A stretch of DNA of 64,000 nucleotides from Ganoderma boninense (taxonomy: Eukaryota > Basidiomycota > Agaricomycetes > Polyporales > Polyporaceae), in contig CM035304.1 in the NCBI GenBank assembly GCA_002900995.3, forward strand, positions 665,498-729,497. The letters run 5' to 3'. Of this stretch, positions 1 to 12,651 are shown one piece after another; the first letter of the stretch is position 1; every line of letters begins with the position of its first letter. Below the pieces are notes generated by a model. It did no database searches. It saw only the letters and a program-made list of their open reading frames with translations, and was not told the origin of the DNA. The translations under genes were made by a program, and so were the position numbers.

Positions 1-919
1 GTTTTCAGCGACCGAGGAGGCACTGTACTTGGGTCTAGATAGGAGTGCTATAAGATGTGAGTCGATTCGCTGACCGATTCGTACCCTCATGGCTCATTCT
101 TCCCAATTTTTCGATGTCCTCGAAGACTCAGGACAACTCATCCTCTTCATCCTCATCTCCGCCCAAGTCTTGTGCTACCCCTGTACAACCTTCGGCCTCG
201 CGGCTACAGCTCAACAATTACAAGAAATCTATGACTTCCTCAACAAGGACGGCGCCGAACCACGGTACGTGTTCAGCGTGCAGTATTGACGGCACCTCTA
301 AATGTGCGTCAGCAAATCATTTGAAGCCTGTCAAGCGGAATCAGTAGGGTTGTTTGCATATGTTGTCTGGACGGGCACCCTCCATCTACAGCTTTATCGC
401 TTGAATTTATGGCCTTTTTGTGGCCTATTTCACCATGCCGATGGTCTCTCACGGGAGCACGTCTGCCATAGAATGCTTCAAGATGATTTCCGACATCTTT
501 GCACACCATGTTGCTTCAAGATGCGCCCTGCAAACGGTCCCCGTGGCAGTAGTATGCCCGGAGGTGGCAAAGCCACCGAACCTCGGTGGATCACGGTGAC
601 TACCAGTGCTGTAGCAGTGACTTTCAGTGATTTCAAGTGGGCTGTACTGTACACCACCGTACTTCATTATCAGACACCGACCTCTGGTGGCGGGAAGTGA
701 AGGCCACTGTGTGTTGTGGAGATGCACTGGACATCAATGGTAGTCGGTGCAGTGCACCAAGCTTTGAAGAATACCAATGGCATTCAGCGATTCTCAGCAA
801 ATATAAATGTATTCTATACTGACGTTGTTCTGCTGAGTCCTGTTGTGTGGTGCTTTTACTATGTGTGATCAAGTGAATAAAGCATTGTCCTAACAATTGT
901 GCAATATTAACAGTCACAA
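1..919. other. No recognised gene, left edge of window
   Basis: Only short overlapping open frames on both strands, none with a recognisable domain or a convincing splice model. This is the 3' flank of the minus-strand KDZ-associated gene whose stop codon lies at 920-922, and it may hold the rest of that transposon, but I see no terminal repeat. Confidence 0.5.
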
Positions 920-3188
920 TTACATCAACTCCTCAGCCTGCTCCCAAAACTCCCCATCTAGCTCCTTGTGAAATTTCTTCATCCTCCTCTCTGTTCTCTC
1001 TGCAAATACCAAAAAAAGAACATGAACAAAGAAATCATAGTTGACATCTGTCATATGGATCATTTGTGCTTCAAACCCATTGAGCCAGGAATTGAATTGC
1101 TCCGCTGTTTCGGTGTTGAAGGCTCGAACTTGATGAATGCGCCCATTTTGATCCTCTCGAAGCTGAATAAGGTCTGGTTGCGAGCCATCTTTAGGAGCGG
1201 GGTTACACCAGAGGCGACAAAGGACATCAGTTGCTTTATGGCCAATGTAGTGCCATGCATCAACAATGAACTTTGTCGACCTCATCCATGAGTCTTGAGG
1301 ATTCTGAGTAACCATATGACGAAGCAAGTCGCATGCATCGTCAAAGACAATAAAGCCTGGACGAGAGTCATGCTCTTGCTCAGGCCATATGTTATTCAGA
1401 ATACTCAGGACTTGTGGAGAGCTTTCAGACTTGTAACACTTGCCCCATCCAATAGGCATGCCACAGGCCCATTGAACCGTTTCGAGGCAGTAGGTGGTTT
1501 TTGCCCGGAATAAATGAACAACTTGATCGCCTGGAGTGTCGTTGAGAGGAGGAAGTTGTGGATTTAGTGCTGGCCGGTGGCCGCTGCCTTGTGCGTGGGT
1601 GGCCTTTTGCTTTTTGATAACCCGCTGCACGCCAGTGTATGACTCGCGATTAAATCGGGAGTCCCACTTGTTGTACCAGCTCCGGTGAGCTTCAGAGTTG
1701 CATGTGAAGGATCCTGGAGAGTCGACTGGTTCTCCACATGGAATAATGCCACAGATGTTGCGGTAGTATAAGTGGTCTTCACAAAACCGCCCATCTCGAT
1801 AATTTACAAGTGGATTGCGACAATCATTGAGGGCACATTTCTAAAATACAGATCAGACCTCATCAGTATATTTCAGAACTAGTGCAAATATATCATGCCT
1901 GATGAGTTATAGTCTTGCCATCCATTACTGCCATCCGTACGTAGCCGCGAGGGTCTCCAGGAGGTGGAGGCTGATGGACAGGTGCTGGGATATTGGCTAC
2001 ACCAGTAGGAAGCTGGACTTCCTCGGCCTCAGGTTGCGCTTGAACCAAGGCCGCCTCGACCTAGGATTTGCTGTTATTCAAGTAGATGGACTCACATATA
2101 AAGTCCACTTACTTCAGGACGAACTTGTGCCACTTCTTCTTCATCAGCAGCTTCAGGTGCCAAGCCATGGGCGAGGAGGTCGGTGTGGTACTGCTTGACG
2201 TGAGTACACTCTTTGCATCCATGGTCTCGAGACGTGGGGAGAACTCCGAGTCCACCAACACCTATAACCGCCCGTACAGATGACGCAAGAACAGCAGAGG
2301 TCGAATGAGCAGGAAGAGAGAAGTCGGTGTGCTGATGGAAAATGAGAAGTCTGCGGGCGAAATGTTCAAAGAACAGTCGTTGAGACTGGCGGTTGGTAAG
2401 GAATGGTCGGTCGGGAAGTTGATCGTTGATCCAAGTGGCAAAGTTGGACCATCGGTCTTTGTTGCGTTGACCATATGGTCTTGCATCCACCCAATTCGCC
2501 GCTCTACCCAAATGCCGTGCTTTGAGATTCTCAGGTAGTCAGCATTGTACTCGAGCCGCTGACGTCGAGTGCGGTTAGGACCAGGATAGGTCCATGAGTC
2601 CGGATAGTAGTCGGCACGACATTTGATGCAGTGTGCAACATACAACTTTGCCTCGCGCCAGCAAAAGTCCGAGGTAAGTACCTTGACAGTATGGGGGTCG
2701 ACTCGTCTCCGCAGTGAACGCCGGGGTGGTCCCTCATCGCAGTTGCAGCATTCGAGGCGAGAGGAACATAGGATAAGGGGGGGGAGAGGAATGGTGGGTG
2801 TAGCAGTGAGAATGTCAGGAGAGACACCTAGAAGTTCATATAACAGATCGAGGTCGGCATGAATACTCGCCGCAAGGTCGTTGGCCTCATCTCCTTCTAA
2901 TCCCTCGTCTACAACACCTCCAACCTGAACGGCAGTTGCGATGACACTCCTGAGCGCATCATGCGCACTCTTGGACCACGCAGTGATTCGACGTTGCCGG
3001 GGATCCCGAAGCTGACGCCTGTGGTGTTGCCAAAGAGGCCAGAGTCCGACGATAGCTATAAGAATGTAGATGGCGCGGACCAGACTAATATCTGGTGCAA
3101 AGTAAGCCGTGAGGGTGAATGTAAGGTCACGGACAGTTGACGACATCGTGAAGAGCTTCGACACAAGATGGGAGGTCGTGGAGGTCAA
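920..3188 (-). CDS. KDZ transposon-associated CxC5/CxC6 cysteine-cluster protein, one frameshift
   Basis: Protein of the fungal Kyakuja-Dileera-Zisupton (KDZ) transposon family. Exon 1 (3188-2114) carries a predicted membrane-like N-terminal segment and a CxC5-type cluster (CCNCD, then CIKCRADYYPDSW), then a region with a CKEC motif. Exon 2 is 2060-1899. Exon 3 (1840-920) begins with a CxC6-type cluster (CALNDCRNPLVNYRDGRFCE) and continues into a transposase-like core with FDDACDLL and FNTETAEQF, candidate catalytic acids. Intron 1 (2113-2061) is GT-AG; intron 2 (1898-1841) needs a GC-AG donor. Both are phase 0, so the three exons join in frame. Within exon 1 the frame changes near 2450-2490, between HMVNATK and RWSNFATW, so the copy is either disabled or miscalled there. 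Start could be 3188 or the in-frame Met at 3146. Family assignment comes from recalled motif patterns. Confidence 0.75.
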
Positions 3189-3470
3189 AAGAGAGAAAGT
3201 ATTGGAGTTGATGCTCCTATACAGGATACCATGGGTAAGACAGGGGTAACGATGTCATAATGAGCGTGATACACTAGCATACAATGTGAAAGCGGTGCTG
3301 TGGGTTAGACTGACTATAAACGATGGTGTAGAGTAAGAGAAACCCGAGTAAGGACAGTGATGGTTGGTTTCGACAACATGCGAAGCGAGAGATGTGGAAA
3401 ACTAACTGTAAGGACGGAGTACAGTCAGCCTGAGTGAAGATATATTAACGCATTCTAGGTTGTTGCATAC

Positions 3471-5530
3471 CTAATCAGAATCCAACTCCTCTGAACTGAT
3501 TCGCCTAGCCTTCTTGCTCTTCTTGTCGGACGGGCCTTCCTCCGTATACTTGCGCTTTTGCTTCGCCTTTTCCTTTCCCTTGCTGCCATCTACTTCGGCA
3601 AGCTCGTCGTCTCTCCACGCTTTGAATTCCTTGAGCGTCATGTCCTCGAAAAATGCGGCCTGCGGTCCATCGGGGTCGTTGAACCACTCCGAGAGCTTCG
3701 AAAGCTTGCGCAAGGTTGTAGGTGCAAACAACTTGCCGTCGCTGTTTGCAGTCGTACTTCCCAAACGCAACACCTTGAGAACGTCGTCCTTCTTGAAGGC
3801 ACGACCACCGTATGTTCCTGCTGTATCGTCATCTAAATCACAATCGGCATCAGTTCACTGCTGAGACTCAGAGCGTAAAGGTAAACCCCTGCCTTCGGGC
3901 ACCTGGTATCCACCCTGTGACTTCTCCCACCCCCAGTCGCTGAGCTGTTGCAAAGTCGAGCGAAGTGCCTTGACGCGAGGCAAGATGATTCCCACCGAAT
4001 GACCCTTTTTCCACTCTCTCTTCGGGCCATTCAGCTTCTCCCGCAGCCACACAATGAACGGCTCCTCGATGGTCTTGCCTATGTTACATGCGGAGGAGTG
4101 AGACGTTATCAGTGCGCTGGACTGGGTCGCTTACCTGCTTGGTCCTCAGTTTGATGTCCGTTCACAGTGTTCGAAGGCCCAGCATTGACGGGCCTACCAA
4201 TGGTCGACGTCTCCAGGCTCGGAACGGTTTCAGTCATCTGCTAATACCAAGGGTCAGCAAACAACGCACATTAGGATCGCAAGCCAGACGAACCGTTGGC
4301 TGCTGCATTGATGAACTCTTCTCGCCGCCACGCACAAACAACCGGCAGACGAGTGTGTCGCTATCCTCGTGAGCTAGCTCAAGCTCGTAGTTGTTTGCCT
4401 TATCGCTTTGAAGGTACTTCACACGTTCGTTGCGCGCGAAGGCTGCCACAGTGCCGATGTCGACATGCGAGTCTCCGATGGTGCCGCGACGAGAGAGTCG
4501 GCCAACAGAATCTACAAGCACTTAGAAGGGCACCGAATTCTGACATGTGGCGTGCTTACTCTTCATAGGAGTGCTTGCATACTCCAATGCCAGAGGTAGA
4601 AGCTCTGAGAGACGTACGATGTTACGTTCCTGGCCCCGGGTGTCGCGTACTTGGCGAATGAGACAGCTAGACCCTGGGATGTGTACTTCGTCGACAGGGC
4701 CGCTGTCATGCTGAAACGCGACGACAACTAGCCGTTGAATAAGTAGTGAGCCCTGTGCAATGGTGTCGCCATTGCTCACTCACTGTCTGGATTGATATGC
4801 TGAACGCCGCGGCTGCTCGGTGCTCCAGTGAGATTGCGAGTCTTCTTGGGTGTCTCTAGGAACCTCACTCCATTGTCCTCAGTTGATGCGAGGTCGTCGA
4901 CTTGAAGCTCATCCTGGCTCGTGCTCTCGGGTTCTGCGGAGGGACTCTGAATAGGGGTCTCCGGTTTCGATGGCTCAGGCGAGGATTCTTCTTCCTCAGG
5001 CTCGAGGCTCTCTCCGCCTACAACAATGAGGAATATTGCAGACCAAATAACCTTGAAAACCTACCTTCAATAGCCGTCTTGGATGGTGCACTGGACCGAG
5101 TGATGCGGCCCTCGAGACGCCTCGTGGAGGCAGGAGGATCACGGGGGATTTCTTGATCAATGAGCGTCTTCAACGCGCTGCATAGCAAAGTCTGTAACAG
5201 TTAGACAGTAAGTAAGCACTGAACGACGTACCCCGTAGCCGGCTTGGCTGTCTTCGACGCCTCACGCTCCTCTTCCACCTCCTTCTCCGCGCTACTCTTA
5301 GCGACTGCCTCCGCATCCTTCCGGTAGGCGAATAGACCCTGGAAGCGCTTCTCTTTTGCGAGGTCCGGATTGTTCTTGAGGTGCTTTTGGATCCGCTTCA
5401 CTAAGGTGTCCTTCCGGTCCTTCGCCTTGAAGATTCCGAGCGCCTTCGCGATCTCGTCGAGGTCGTCTTTCTTGCGACGGCAGTTAACAGGGCCCCAGAG
5501 AGTCTCCGGCTCAGTCTCGGGAGTAGGCAT
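3471..5530 (-). CDS. Hypothetical protein with N-terminal SAP-like motif
   Basis: Multi-exon gene read from 5530 down to the stop at 3471. Exon 1 (5530-5232) starts MPTPETEPETLWG and contains a SAP-like helix pair (KKDDLDEIAKALGI..KDTLVKRIQKHL), usually a DNA/RNA-binding or chromatin-tethering module. Exon 2 is 5177-5065 and exon 3 5017-4784; these join in frame and add a Glu/Pro/Ser-rich acidic linker. Further coding blocks follow at about 4779-4560, 4521-4234, 4052-3855 and 3840-3471. The last is rich in Lys/Glu and ends in a basic, NLS-like stretch (KEKAKQKRKY, KKSKKARR). Splice sites after exon 3 were not fully resolved. I do not recognise the whole protein; a nuclear role is an inference from the SAP motif and basic tail. 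Confidence 0.6.
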
Positions 5531-6997
5531 GGAAGACGAGGTGGTGGTGTGGCACAGAGACAGCGAGATCTAATGGATGACGGTAAAAGCCAAGGACGGA
5601 CGTCGACGCTCGTCGAGGTCCGTCGCGCTGTGATGGAACACAGTGACATACCATAACGGTCAGTGACGGACATCGATCGACAACGGTGGTCGACGGTGAC
5701 CAGGGTGTGACACTGTGTCCGGCCGTTAGACAGTGGCTTACGGTGAATGCCAAGTAAGGGCAGTGACCGGGGCCGAACGTTAATGTGTGTCACAGACGAC
5801 GCAACACCGTGACAGTGTATTCAAGTAAATATCATAACATTTGGCCGGACTTGGCCGGAGAACCGCCGGGTATCGATGGCTATTGGCCGACATTATCGCA
5901 CATCAGTGGCGAACACCGGTGGATGCCACCGTACATCGGTGGTCACTGACTCTTCCACTCCCGAGCATATTACTCACCCCGTGGCGCTCACTGGCTCATT
6001 GTATGCTCCGCCCAATACTCGCCGTGTACCCTGCCCGAGATTCGACTCGTGCACCAGGACCAGTCTCCATACCCTTCTTTCCTCCGTTTCCACATATTGT
6101 CCCGGCAACATCGGTTGCAACGGCCGTGGTTCAATGACTACGAGGTATGCATGCCAAATCTGTTCCTTCCCAGTCCTCCGCATCACATTATTGACATCGC
6201 AACTGCCGTTAGATCCGATACCTTACTCAGAGACAGCACATACGTGCGATGCACGGCTTTTTGCCCTTTCTACGACAGCCAGCATCTAATGGACAGCAGG
6301 ACTCAGCTTTACCTCCGAGGCTGTCGAGTTCATCGCCCATGGTCCGAACGAGAGGATACAACATCTTCCTTGGAAACAATACGCCATGGAGGGTCTCATG
6401 TATTCGACCTTCAAGCAACTCGAATTCCAGACATGTCACGACCTTGCCTCAATCTAGCCCGAAGACGACTGGAAGGTAGACATGCGACACTATCGGATCG
6501 GTCAACGTCAGTCATTATCACAGGTCACCTACCTCCCCGTGCCAAGGCATACTACTTACGAAGCATATCTTCCCATTGTCGTCGCACTTGCGCTCGTTTT
6601 GACCTTTGTGGCAACTTTCGTAGCGTATGTGTTTCCAATTGTCTTCTCAGTCTTGTTTCGATATACCGCTGTACTTACTTCCCATCTCATCTACGTTACG
6701 ATACATTGCTAGCTCGACTCCCATCCGGTCCGAGTCGTTGACAAGCCCCATACCACAACCACATACTATACTGCATTGTACTCATTCCACCCATCATCCG
6801 CTACGATCACGTCAAATTCATGGGGCCCGAGATAGTCTGAAAAGACTTGAAGTGTGTCCTCAGAGTCTCTCGAGTCGTTGATAGCATCACGACTGCCCCA
6901 CTGCGACCCCTCCCCTAGACGCGCCCTATGCCGAATTGATCCAAAAAGTAATGAGATGGGCGCCTGTGAAGGAGGCCAGACTCTCTTAGCTGCTCGA
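5531..6997. other. Intergenic, no recognised gene
   Basis: Divergent interval between the minus-strand SAP-like gene and the plus-strand F-box gene. The first 300 bp are rich in short GTGAC/GTCAC words in both orientations, giving local dyad symmetry upstream of the SAP-like gene. Open frames around 6050-6740 have no recognisable domain and no consistent splice structure, so I do not call them. Confidence 0.45.
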
Positions 6998-8930
6998 ATG
7001 CACCCGTGTCTGCTCTCCCCCGAAATATTCTCCCACATCCTCATCTTCGTCAATCTTGACAATCCTAACCCAGACGTATTCAGAGGATATCACGACATCC
7101 CTGATTTTAATCCAACCTTGGCGCGTTTAGCACAAACATGCAAAACTTTCCTGGAACCAGCCCTGGATGTCTTGTGGTATTCTCAAACGACGCTCGCCCC
7201 TCTCGTACGGACACTTCCAGATGGTATATGGGAGGAGGAAGTGAAGGGTTATGAAGTAGGTACCAATAAGCCCATGTACACACTGGTAGGTCCATCCTCT
7301 CCACCTTGATCCACGTCTCGTTTCATATGTTGCGAGTTTCGCAGGAGTTGATCAACCTTCCCATGGCATCGCAGTGGTCCAGGTTCGACTACTATGCCTC
7401 CCGCATCAAGGAGCTGGGCTTCGTGCGATATAGCTTCGCAGACGCCAACACTACTTCCTGGTTGCGTACCGGAGGGACCACGAGGAGGCGGGAGGTCACA
7501 CTGGGTGTCGTCCGATGCTTATCGCTCACTCGCAGACAGCGTTGGCTGCTGCCGAACCTCGTTTCCCTGCGTTGGAACCACTTCGACAGTCCTTACATCA
7601 GCCTATTACCTCTGTTTCTCGGACCAAAACTCACGCGTTTTTCAATATGTTACGCTCCATTGGCCGAGGAGTTTAACGAAGGCTACATTTCCGCGGAGGC
7701 ATCACAGCTCTTCTCTATCCTTGACCTTTGCCCATCGCTTACACAACTGGAGGTTTGTCCTCAATTCCCAGATGCTGTGGTGAGCGCCGCAGCGCAATTC
7801 GCACTGCGTTGCCCTCACCTCGAGGCCTTCGTTGTTTCGACTCAAGAATCATGGTCGGAAGACCTGTTGCAGCACCTTGCATCGCAACCATTCCTTCGAG
7901 AGGTCAAAATCCGGCTCGGCGATGCCACTGCCGATGTACGCTTCTTGAACGACGCAGTCATGCATTACCCATTCCCATCTTTACAGAAACTCGTGATGGA
8001 CGCCCCTTCCCTCTCATCAGCGACCGATCTTATTCGTGTCATGCGCTCCTGCCACCTTCACACCGTCGCCCTCAACCTCACGGAGCAGATCGCCGCAGCT
8101 GAGCTAGCGGAGTTTTTCGAGACCCTTCAATGCCATTGCTCGCACGACACTCTGCAAGTTGTCGAGATCGCATGGATATCTGACGTGCGGAAATGCAACA
8201 GTGATGACTTTGCACTAGTCCACCTTCGTCCCCTCCTTGATTTTCGCCGCATGCGCACTGTCGTATTCACGTTCCCGATGGTCTATGACCTCGACAATAG
8301 CGACATCAAGCTGATCGCCGATCGCTGGCCACTGTTGATCAAACTTAACCTCGGCGAGAATTGGGGATTCTCCACCGTCTCCCAGTTGACATGGTCGGGC
8401 ATCGCCTACCTCCTCTCCCGTTGCCCCCAGATGATCGATCTCAGCATCTCGCTCGACTCTACCGTGGACGATGTCGCACTGACGACGTCGCTTCCTGATT
8501 TTCGCCCGAACCGCCATCTCCGCTTCCTGGACATCCTGGACAGCGTCATCCGGGACGTGGAGGTCTTTGCGCACTCACTGTTCGTGATCGCGCCGCTGGT
8601 TGCTGTGCTCAGTGGATGGGGATTTGAGTCCGCGCAGCTGGAGATCTCGCCACCGCTCGAGGCTTCCGCATTCATCTCCCAGGTGGACAACATCATCTGG
8701 GAGTTGAGACGGACGAGGATGCGTGAGGAGTTCGATTTTTTGGACCAATATGGTGAGTCACTCACCGTCTTCCGAATGTTGGTTTCTCCTTCCTGATCTC
8801 TGTATACTGTACTTGTCCAGTCGCGAACGAGGCCGATCAGATGAATCCCTTCGCTTCATCCGTGCCTCAGTTCCCCTATGCACGGACGGTCGACATGCTG
8901 GTGTCTCATATGGAGTCCCCAGAGCCGTAA
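6998..8930 (+). CDS. F-box / leucine-rich-repeat-like protein
   Basis: Complete three-exon gene: 6998-7285, 7345-8752, 8821-8930, total 601 codons plus stop. Introns 7286-7344 and 8753-8820 have GT-AG ends and keep the frame. I start at the Met at 6998 because it opens directly into the F-box (MHPCLLSPEIFSHILIFV..LARLAQTCKTFLEPALDVLWYSQ). The F-box usually recruits Skp1 of an SCF ubiquitin ligase. The rest is an irregular leucine-rich array (for example LLPNLVSLRWNHFD, CPSLTQLEV, FPSLQKLVMDAPSL) typical of agaricomycete F-box proteins and a likely substrate-binding surface. No break or missing splice site was seen. The substrate is unknown. Confidence 0.85.
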
Positions 8931-9289
8931 GCTTCGTCCTCCGTTGTGCCGCTCGATATCATGTGTAATTTCCCATCCTTTAACTTTCTATCCCTGAGAT
9001 TGGAAATAACGGCTGGTTTTACTGGAGATGGCGTATTCGGACGCCTAAGGTCCGGGGAGCAGACGACGGGCTCTCGCTACCCGCACTCCACAAGTTGTCA
9101 CCGGTGTCACTAGGCATAGTATCGCCCTCCGTGACTGACGCCCAGTCTGTCTGAGAGTTGAAAAAATCGGACAGAGTCTCTAGAATGTCAAATGACTGAA
9201 GAAATTTGCCACGAAGCTGGAGAAGAGGTTTAAAGTCAGGAGCAGGAGACACCCGAATTGAGTCGGACGCTGCTGACTAACCCTATTTT
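8931..9289. other. Intergenic, nothing recognised
   Basis: Short interval between the F-box gene and the lyase-like remnant. A small minus-strand frame at 9019-9252 has no recognisable motif. Confidence 0.4.
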
Positions 9290-9780
9290 AGGGCTCGCCA
9301 AACATGGGCGTCGAGTAGAACCACTGAATCGACTCTCATATCGTTGCCACCGGGCCGCAACAGCCGCAACCTCGTCTTGACTGCCATCCACGACGACGAA
9401 TACCTATTCACTTCACGAATTCTCACTGGATTCACGACTTCCTCAAGCTCTGATGATCCCACACTCGCCCTCGTCAGTTTCGCCGACAAGGATTTGGGAA
9501 TCCATGTCATCCCTCCCGTCCCGGTTCTCAGAGGTGATAACGCAACTCGAGCTTGGGAGGCTGTCTTTCCAGAGGGCAGCATCAGCCCAGGCAACCAGAC
9601 GAGCCCCTGTGGAGGTTTCGGGTTCTACCTTCGTGGACCGACACACTTCGCCGACGCGTTGAAGGAGCTGGAAAGGCACGCCGAGGTTGTGTTCGGGTAT
9701 AGCATCCTCTTCGAGGAAGGGTTCGAGTTCGTGGAGGGAGGGAAGCTTCCTAGAATATGTGCGTTTCTTCCTGTCCTCTG
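9290..9780 (+). pseudogene. Polysaccharide lyase family 14-like fragment
   Basis: The frame through 9344-9781 encodes a stretch resembling the secreted fungal polysaccharide lyase 14 / alginate-lyase-like fold: WEAVFPEGSISPGNQT, CGGFGFYLRGP, VVFGYSILFEEGFEFVEGGKLP. In related proteins GGKLPG is followed by a Phe-Gly-Gly-Ser stretch; here FGGSS does occur in the next frame just beyond a possible donor (near 9758), but no AG acceptor precedes it. The C-terminal half of the catalytic domain, a signal peptide and a convincing start are absent. I read this as a truncated, decayed copy. The family call is from remembered sequence pattern and could be wrong. Confidence 0.5.
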
Positions 9781-11310
9781 ATGTTTGGGGGATCCTCAAT
9801 TCCCGGAGAGACGGCGGGACTGGCGGTGCTGCTCGAAGGGACTGATCCAGCTGCTCCCGAAGGGGCTCGCCGAGCTCAACCTTTTTGTCGAGTTCCCGTT
9901 CGACGCTCGGCCTGCCGAGCGGTCTGCGACTCGCTACGCGTTGCTGGAGTTCGCGAAGTGGGCATACACCGCTGCTCCGTCGCTGCGGCTCTCATGCAGG
10001 GCCACCGTCGACAGCGACTGGCAGTGGCCGGACCTCGGTCAGGACGACCGTCTAGGGAACGCACTCTTTGACAAGGTTGGCTTTGCCTAGCTTACTTCGT
10101 CGTATTGAGTTATTGCTTCGTGAGGTGGCGGATGCAAACGATAGGTATGTTTTCTCCGAGTAACATTGTGTCCGGGCTCCCGTCGCATACCTACTCACAG
10201 CCAGGCGTCCAAGTAATTGTGTGCAAGTGTGTACGATTCGCAGTACTTGCACGCGGCCGATCGACAAAACCCAGCAGGAACGAAGGCCGCGGTAGATATA
10301 AGAAGGCGACTGCAGAGTGCGAGGTCAGGACACACGGATTTCGTATGTGGGTCCAGAGACTGGGCTCGAGCTGAGACGGGAAATAGGCATCAAACCTTCT
10401 TGAACCAAGTTAATCGCTGAGGGTGATTAGCGCGATGGACAATCGGCGCCGCATGGACCTCCTTCTCTGCTAGCTCTCCTGTATCTCTTCATTCGTTTCA
10501 TTTGCACGTGCGGGTGAGTGTTATACTACGTCATGGGGGGCGCGAGCTAACCTTCTTTATGGGCAGGGAGTTCGGGCATGCCACAATGATTGTGCTGACC
10601 ATTGCGCCCAGGTCCGACCACAACCCCCGGCCTACTCTCGTGGAGGCAGAGGCTATCCGCGCCGGACACTGACGACCGTCCACGGCACGTCGAGCAAGGG
10701 CACGTGTATAGACTGAGTCAGTGTCGAGTCTTTAGCTGACCCGTAGCTGGACTCGAAGTCAGAGACGTCATCCACTATGCTCCGAGCCTCGAGGCTTGCG
10801 CGCGTTTTCAGTCGCATATGCATCGCCTGCCGTCCTGGTATGGAATGTAAACCGTCAAGATTTTCGGAGACAGCCTGTACGCTGTGCTTCCAGATCTCAT
10901 CTTTGAGAGGGTGCCGTTGGGAACTTTTGCCCGCCGCCCAGCCCCGATTGTGGAGGCCCGTCGGATATGGATGGTTTCACCCCCGTTATAAGTATTCCCC
11001 GACTCTCAATGCAGTGTCGGCTATATTTGTGGTTTAAATTATGGGCAGGAAAGATGTTTTGAAGAAATATTGCGGACGGCCGAGCCTGAGGCGGTTTGGA
11101 CCGGTACGGTCTCGGGCCGACGACAGACGTGCGCGCTTATCAAGCGATTTGGAACAAGTTCAACCAAGGTTCAACGTTGCACTCGCCGAACTTGCTGAAA
11201 CTGAGGTCCCAGCTGCTATGACGCACTCGAATACGGTTGAGGGGATTTTGTATCCGCTATGTCGACGTAAGGTGAGTCCCTGACGTACCTTGTGCATAGG
11301 AATTTTCGCT
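9781..11310. other. Unassigned interval with one F-box-like coding scrap
   Basis: A frame at 9785-10090 (LLPKGLAELNLFVEFPFDARPAERSATRY..) reads like a piece of an agaricomycete F-box/LRR protein but has no start, F-box or splice partner. From 10091 to 11310 I see no gene. Confidence 0.35.
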
Positions 11311-12651
11311 GCATCAGGAAAAACACATTTTCTCTCGAGCATCCACAGAAGCTCGATAGCACTGCGAGAGCTCGGTAGGAGTCCGCATAGCCACGCGAGC
11401 ACTCGATAGTTCCACCGAGCCGCCCGAGGCGGACCGCAAATGGCAAAAGAGCTGATGGATTCCTTACGTCATGCGCTAGCATCGTGCCGAAGGCCATGAA
11501 CGCGTAGCACCTGCTCACCATCCACTTCGCCTCCCAAACTCTCATTTCCACTCTCTCTAGCAGACCCAGGGTGGATCACGAACAAGCTACAAGTCCTCGC
11601 CCACCGGCCCTAAACCCGGCGGCACGTGGCCCCATCAATTTGCCAGCACATTCATCAGCCGCCTCTCGTCTTCCTCCCCGCTCCCATCCTCCTCTCTACC
11701 TCAAACCTTCCTGCTGCCTTCTTTGTCCTCGTTATCTAGCTTCCGAGAGTCATTTGGTCTTCCCAGGTCACGCAAGGACGTTCTTCCGAGGGCCTGGAGT
11801 CTATGAGTGCTTGGAGATTACTTGTGCCACGTATCGCTATTCGTCCTAGGGAGTGCGAGGCCCTCTCCGGCTGGTCAAACGGTACGTTCTCCCATTGTTG
11901 CTCACATCATCCTCCTCTGTCCCTTGCATACACTCTGGGAAATGTCTCCATTGCCTCGCAACTGGCTTATCGGGCACCACCCGCGTCTCTCTCTCGGCCT
12001 CGTTCTGTGAGTCGCTGTGATGCCCCGGCGGATTTCTCTTCTCTCTGCTGTGCTCGGTGTTGGATTTGAGCTCTTGGCTGCATATCGGTGGGTGCGTCAA
12101 GTTTTGTTATTGTGCGAGAATGTGTGCGTAGCCCGGGTCCACTGGCACAAATTTTCTCACCGAGGTGAGTCATATTTAGTCCTGAAGTGGGTAAGTCAGC
12201 GAGTCTGGTTTGCGGTCCAGGTAGGTACCAAGCCATGTCTTCCTTATCACTGACCTGTGTGACACCATTGGCGATGCAGCTGACTTCGATCTTGGGGAGG
12301 TACATACTTGGTGACCTCGCGCGAGAGCTCGCGCTGCCGGCGTAGATGAATGTATTAACTTGAATGTATGTAGAATAGCTTGTTTTGACAATATATGTGT
12401 TCTTTTGGACCTTGTTATGTGTGCGCACTCGCAATTCGATGCATGCAAGCTGATTTTTCCTTGTACTATCAGGTCTCGCTACGTCTCCGGGAGATCTATC
12501 GAGTGCTCACTAGGCGCTATGGGATGCAATCGAGTACTCGCTAGTCACCACGGAATGCAATCGACCCCTACCTAAAAGGGGACCTTACTCTCACCCTATC
12601 GCTACTCTCTAGGCCCGATAGTACTCGCGAGTAAAGTTGTTTTTTCCTGAT
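11311..12651. mobile_element. Degenerate element with terminal inverted repeats
   Basis: The left end (from 11312, CATCAGGAAAAA) and the right end (to 12651, TTTTTCCTGATG on the plus strand) are inverted copies. Similarity continues inward with gaps: GAGCACTCGATAG at 11396-11408 faces CTATCGAGTGCTC at 12497-12509, so the TIRs exceed 100 bp. Sub-terminal repeats of a GCGAG.ACTCGAT word occur in both. The interior has no transposase, so this is a non-autonomous DNA transposon of about 1.34 kb. No target-site duplication was identified, so the exact borders and superfamily are open. Confidence 0.55.
12499..12570 (+). repeat. Short tandem repeat inside the right TIR
   Basis: About 2.3 copies of an imperfect 31-bp unit beginning ATCGAGTGCTC / ATCGAGTACTC / ATCGACCCCTA, each of the first two ending in GGGATGCA or GGAATGCA. 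It is part of the sub-terminal repeat structure of the surrounding element. Confidence 0.55.

Noticed and set aside
6049..6741. 230-residue open frame as a gene
   Set aside because: No domain, composition like random out-of-frame DNA, overlapping frames on both strands and no introns where neighbours have many.
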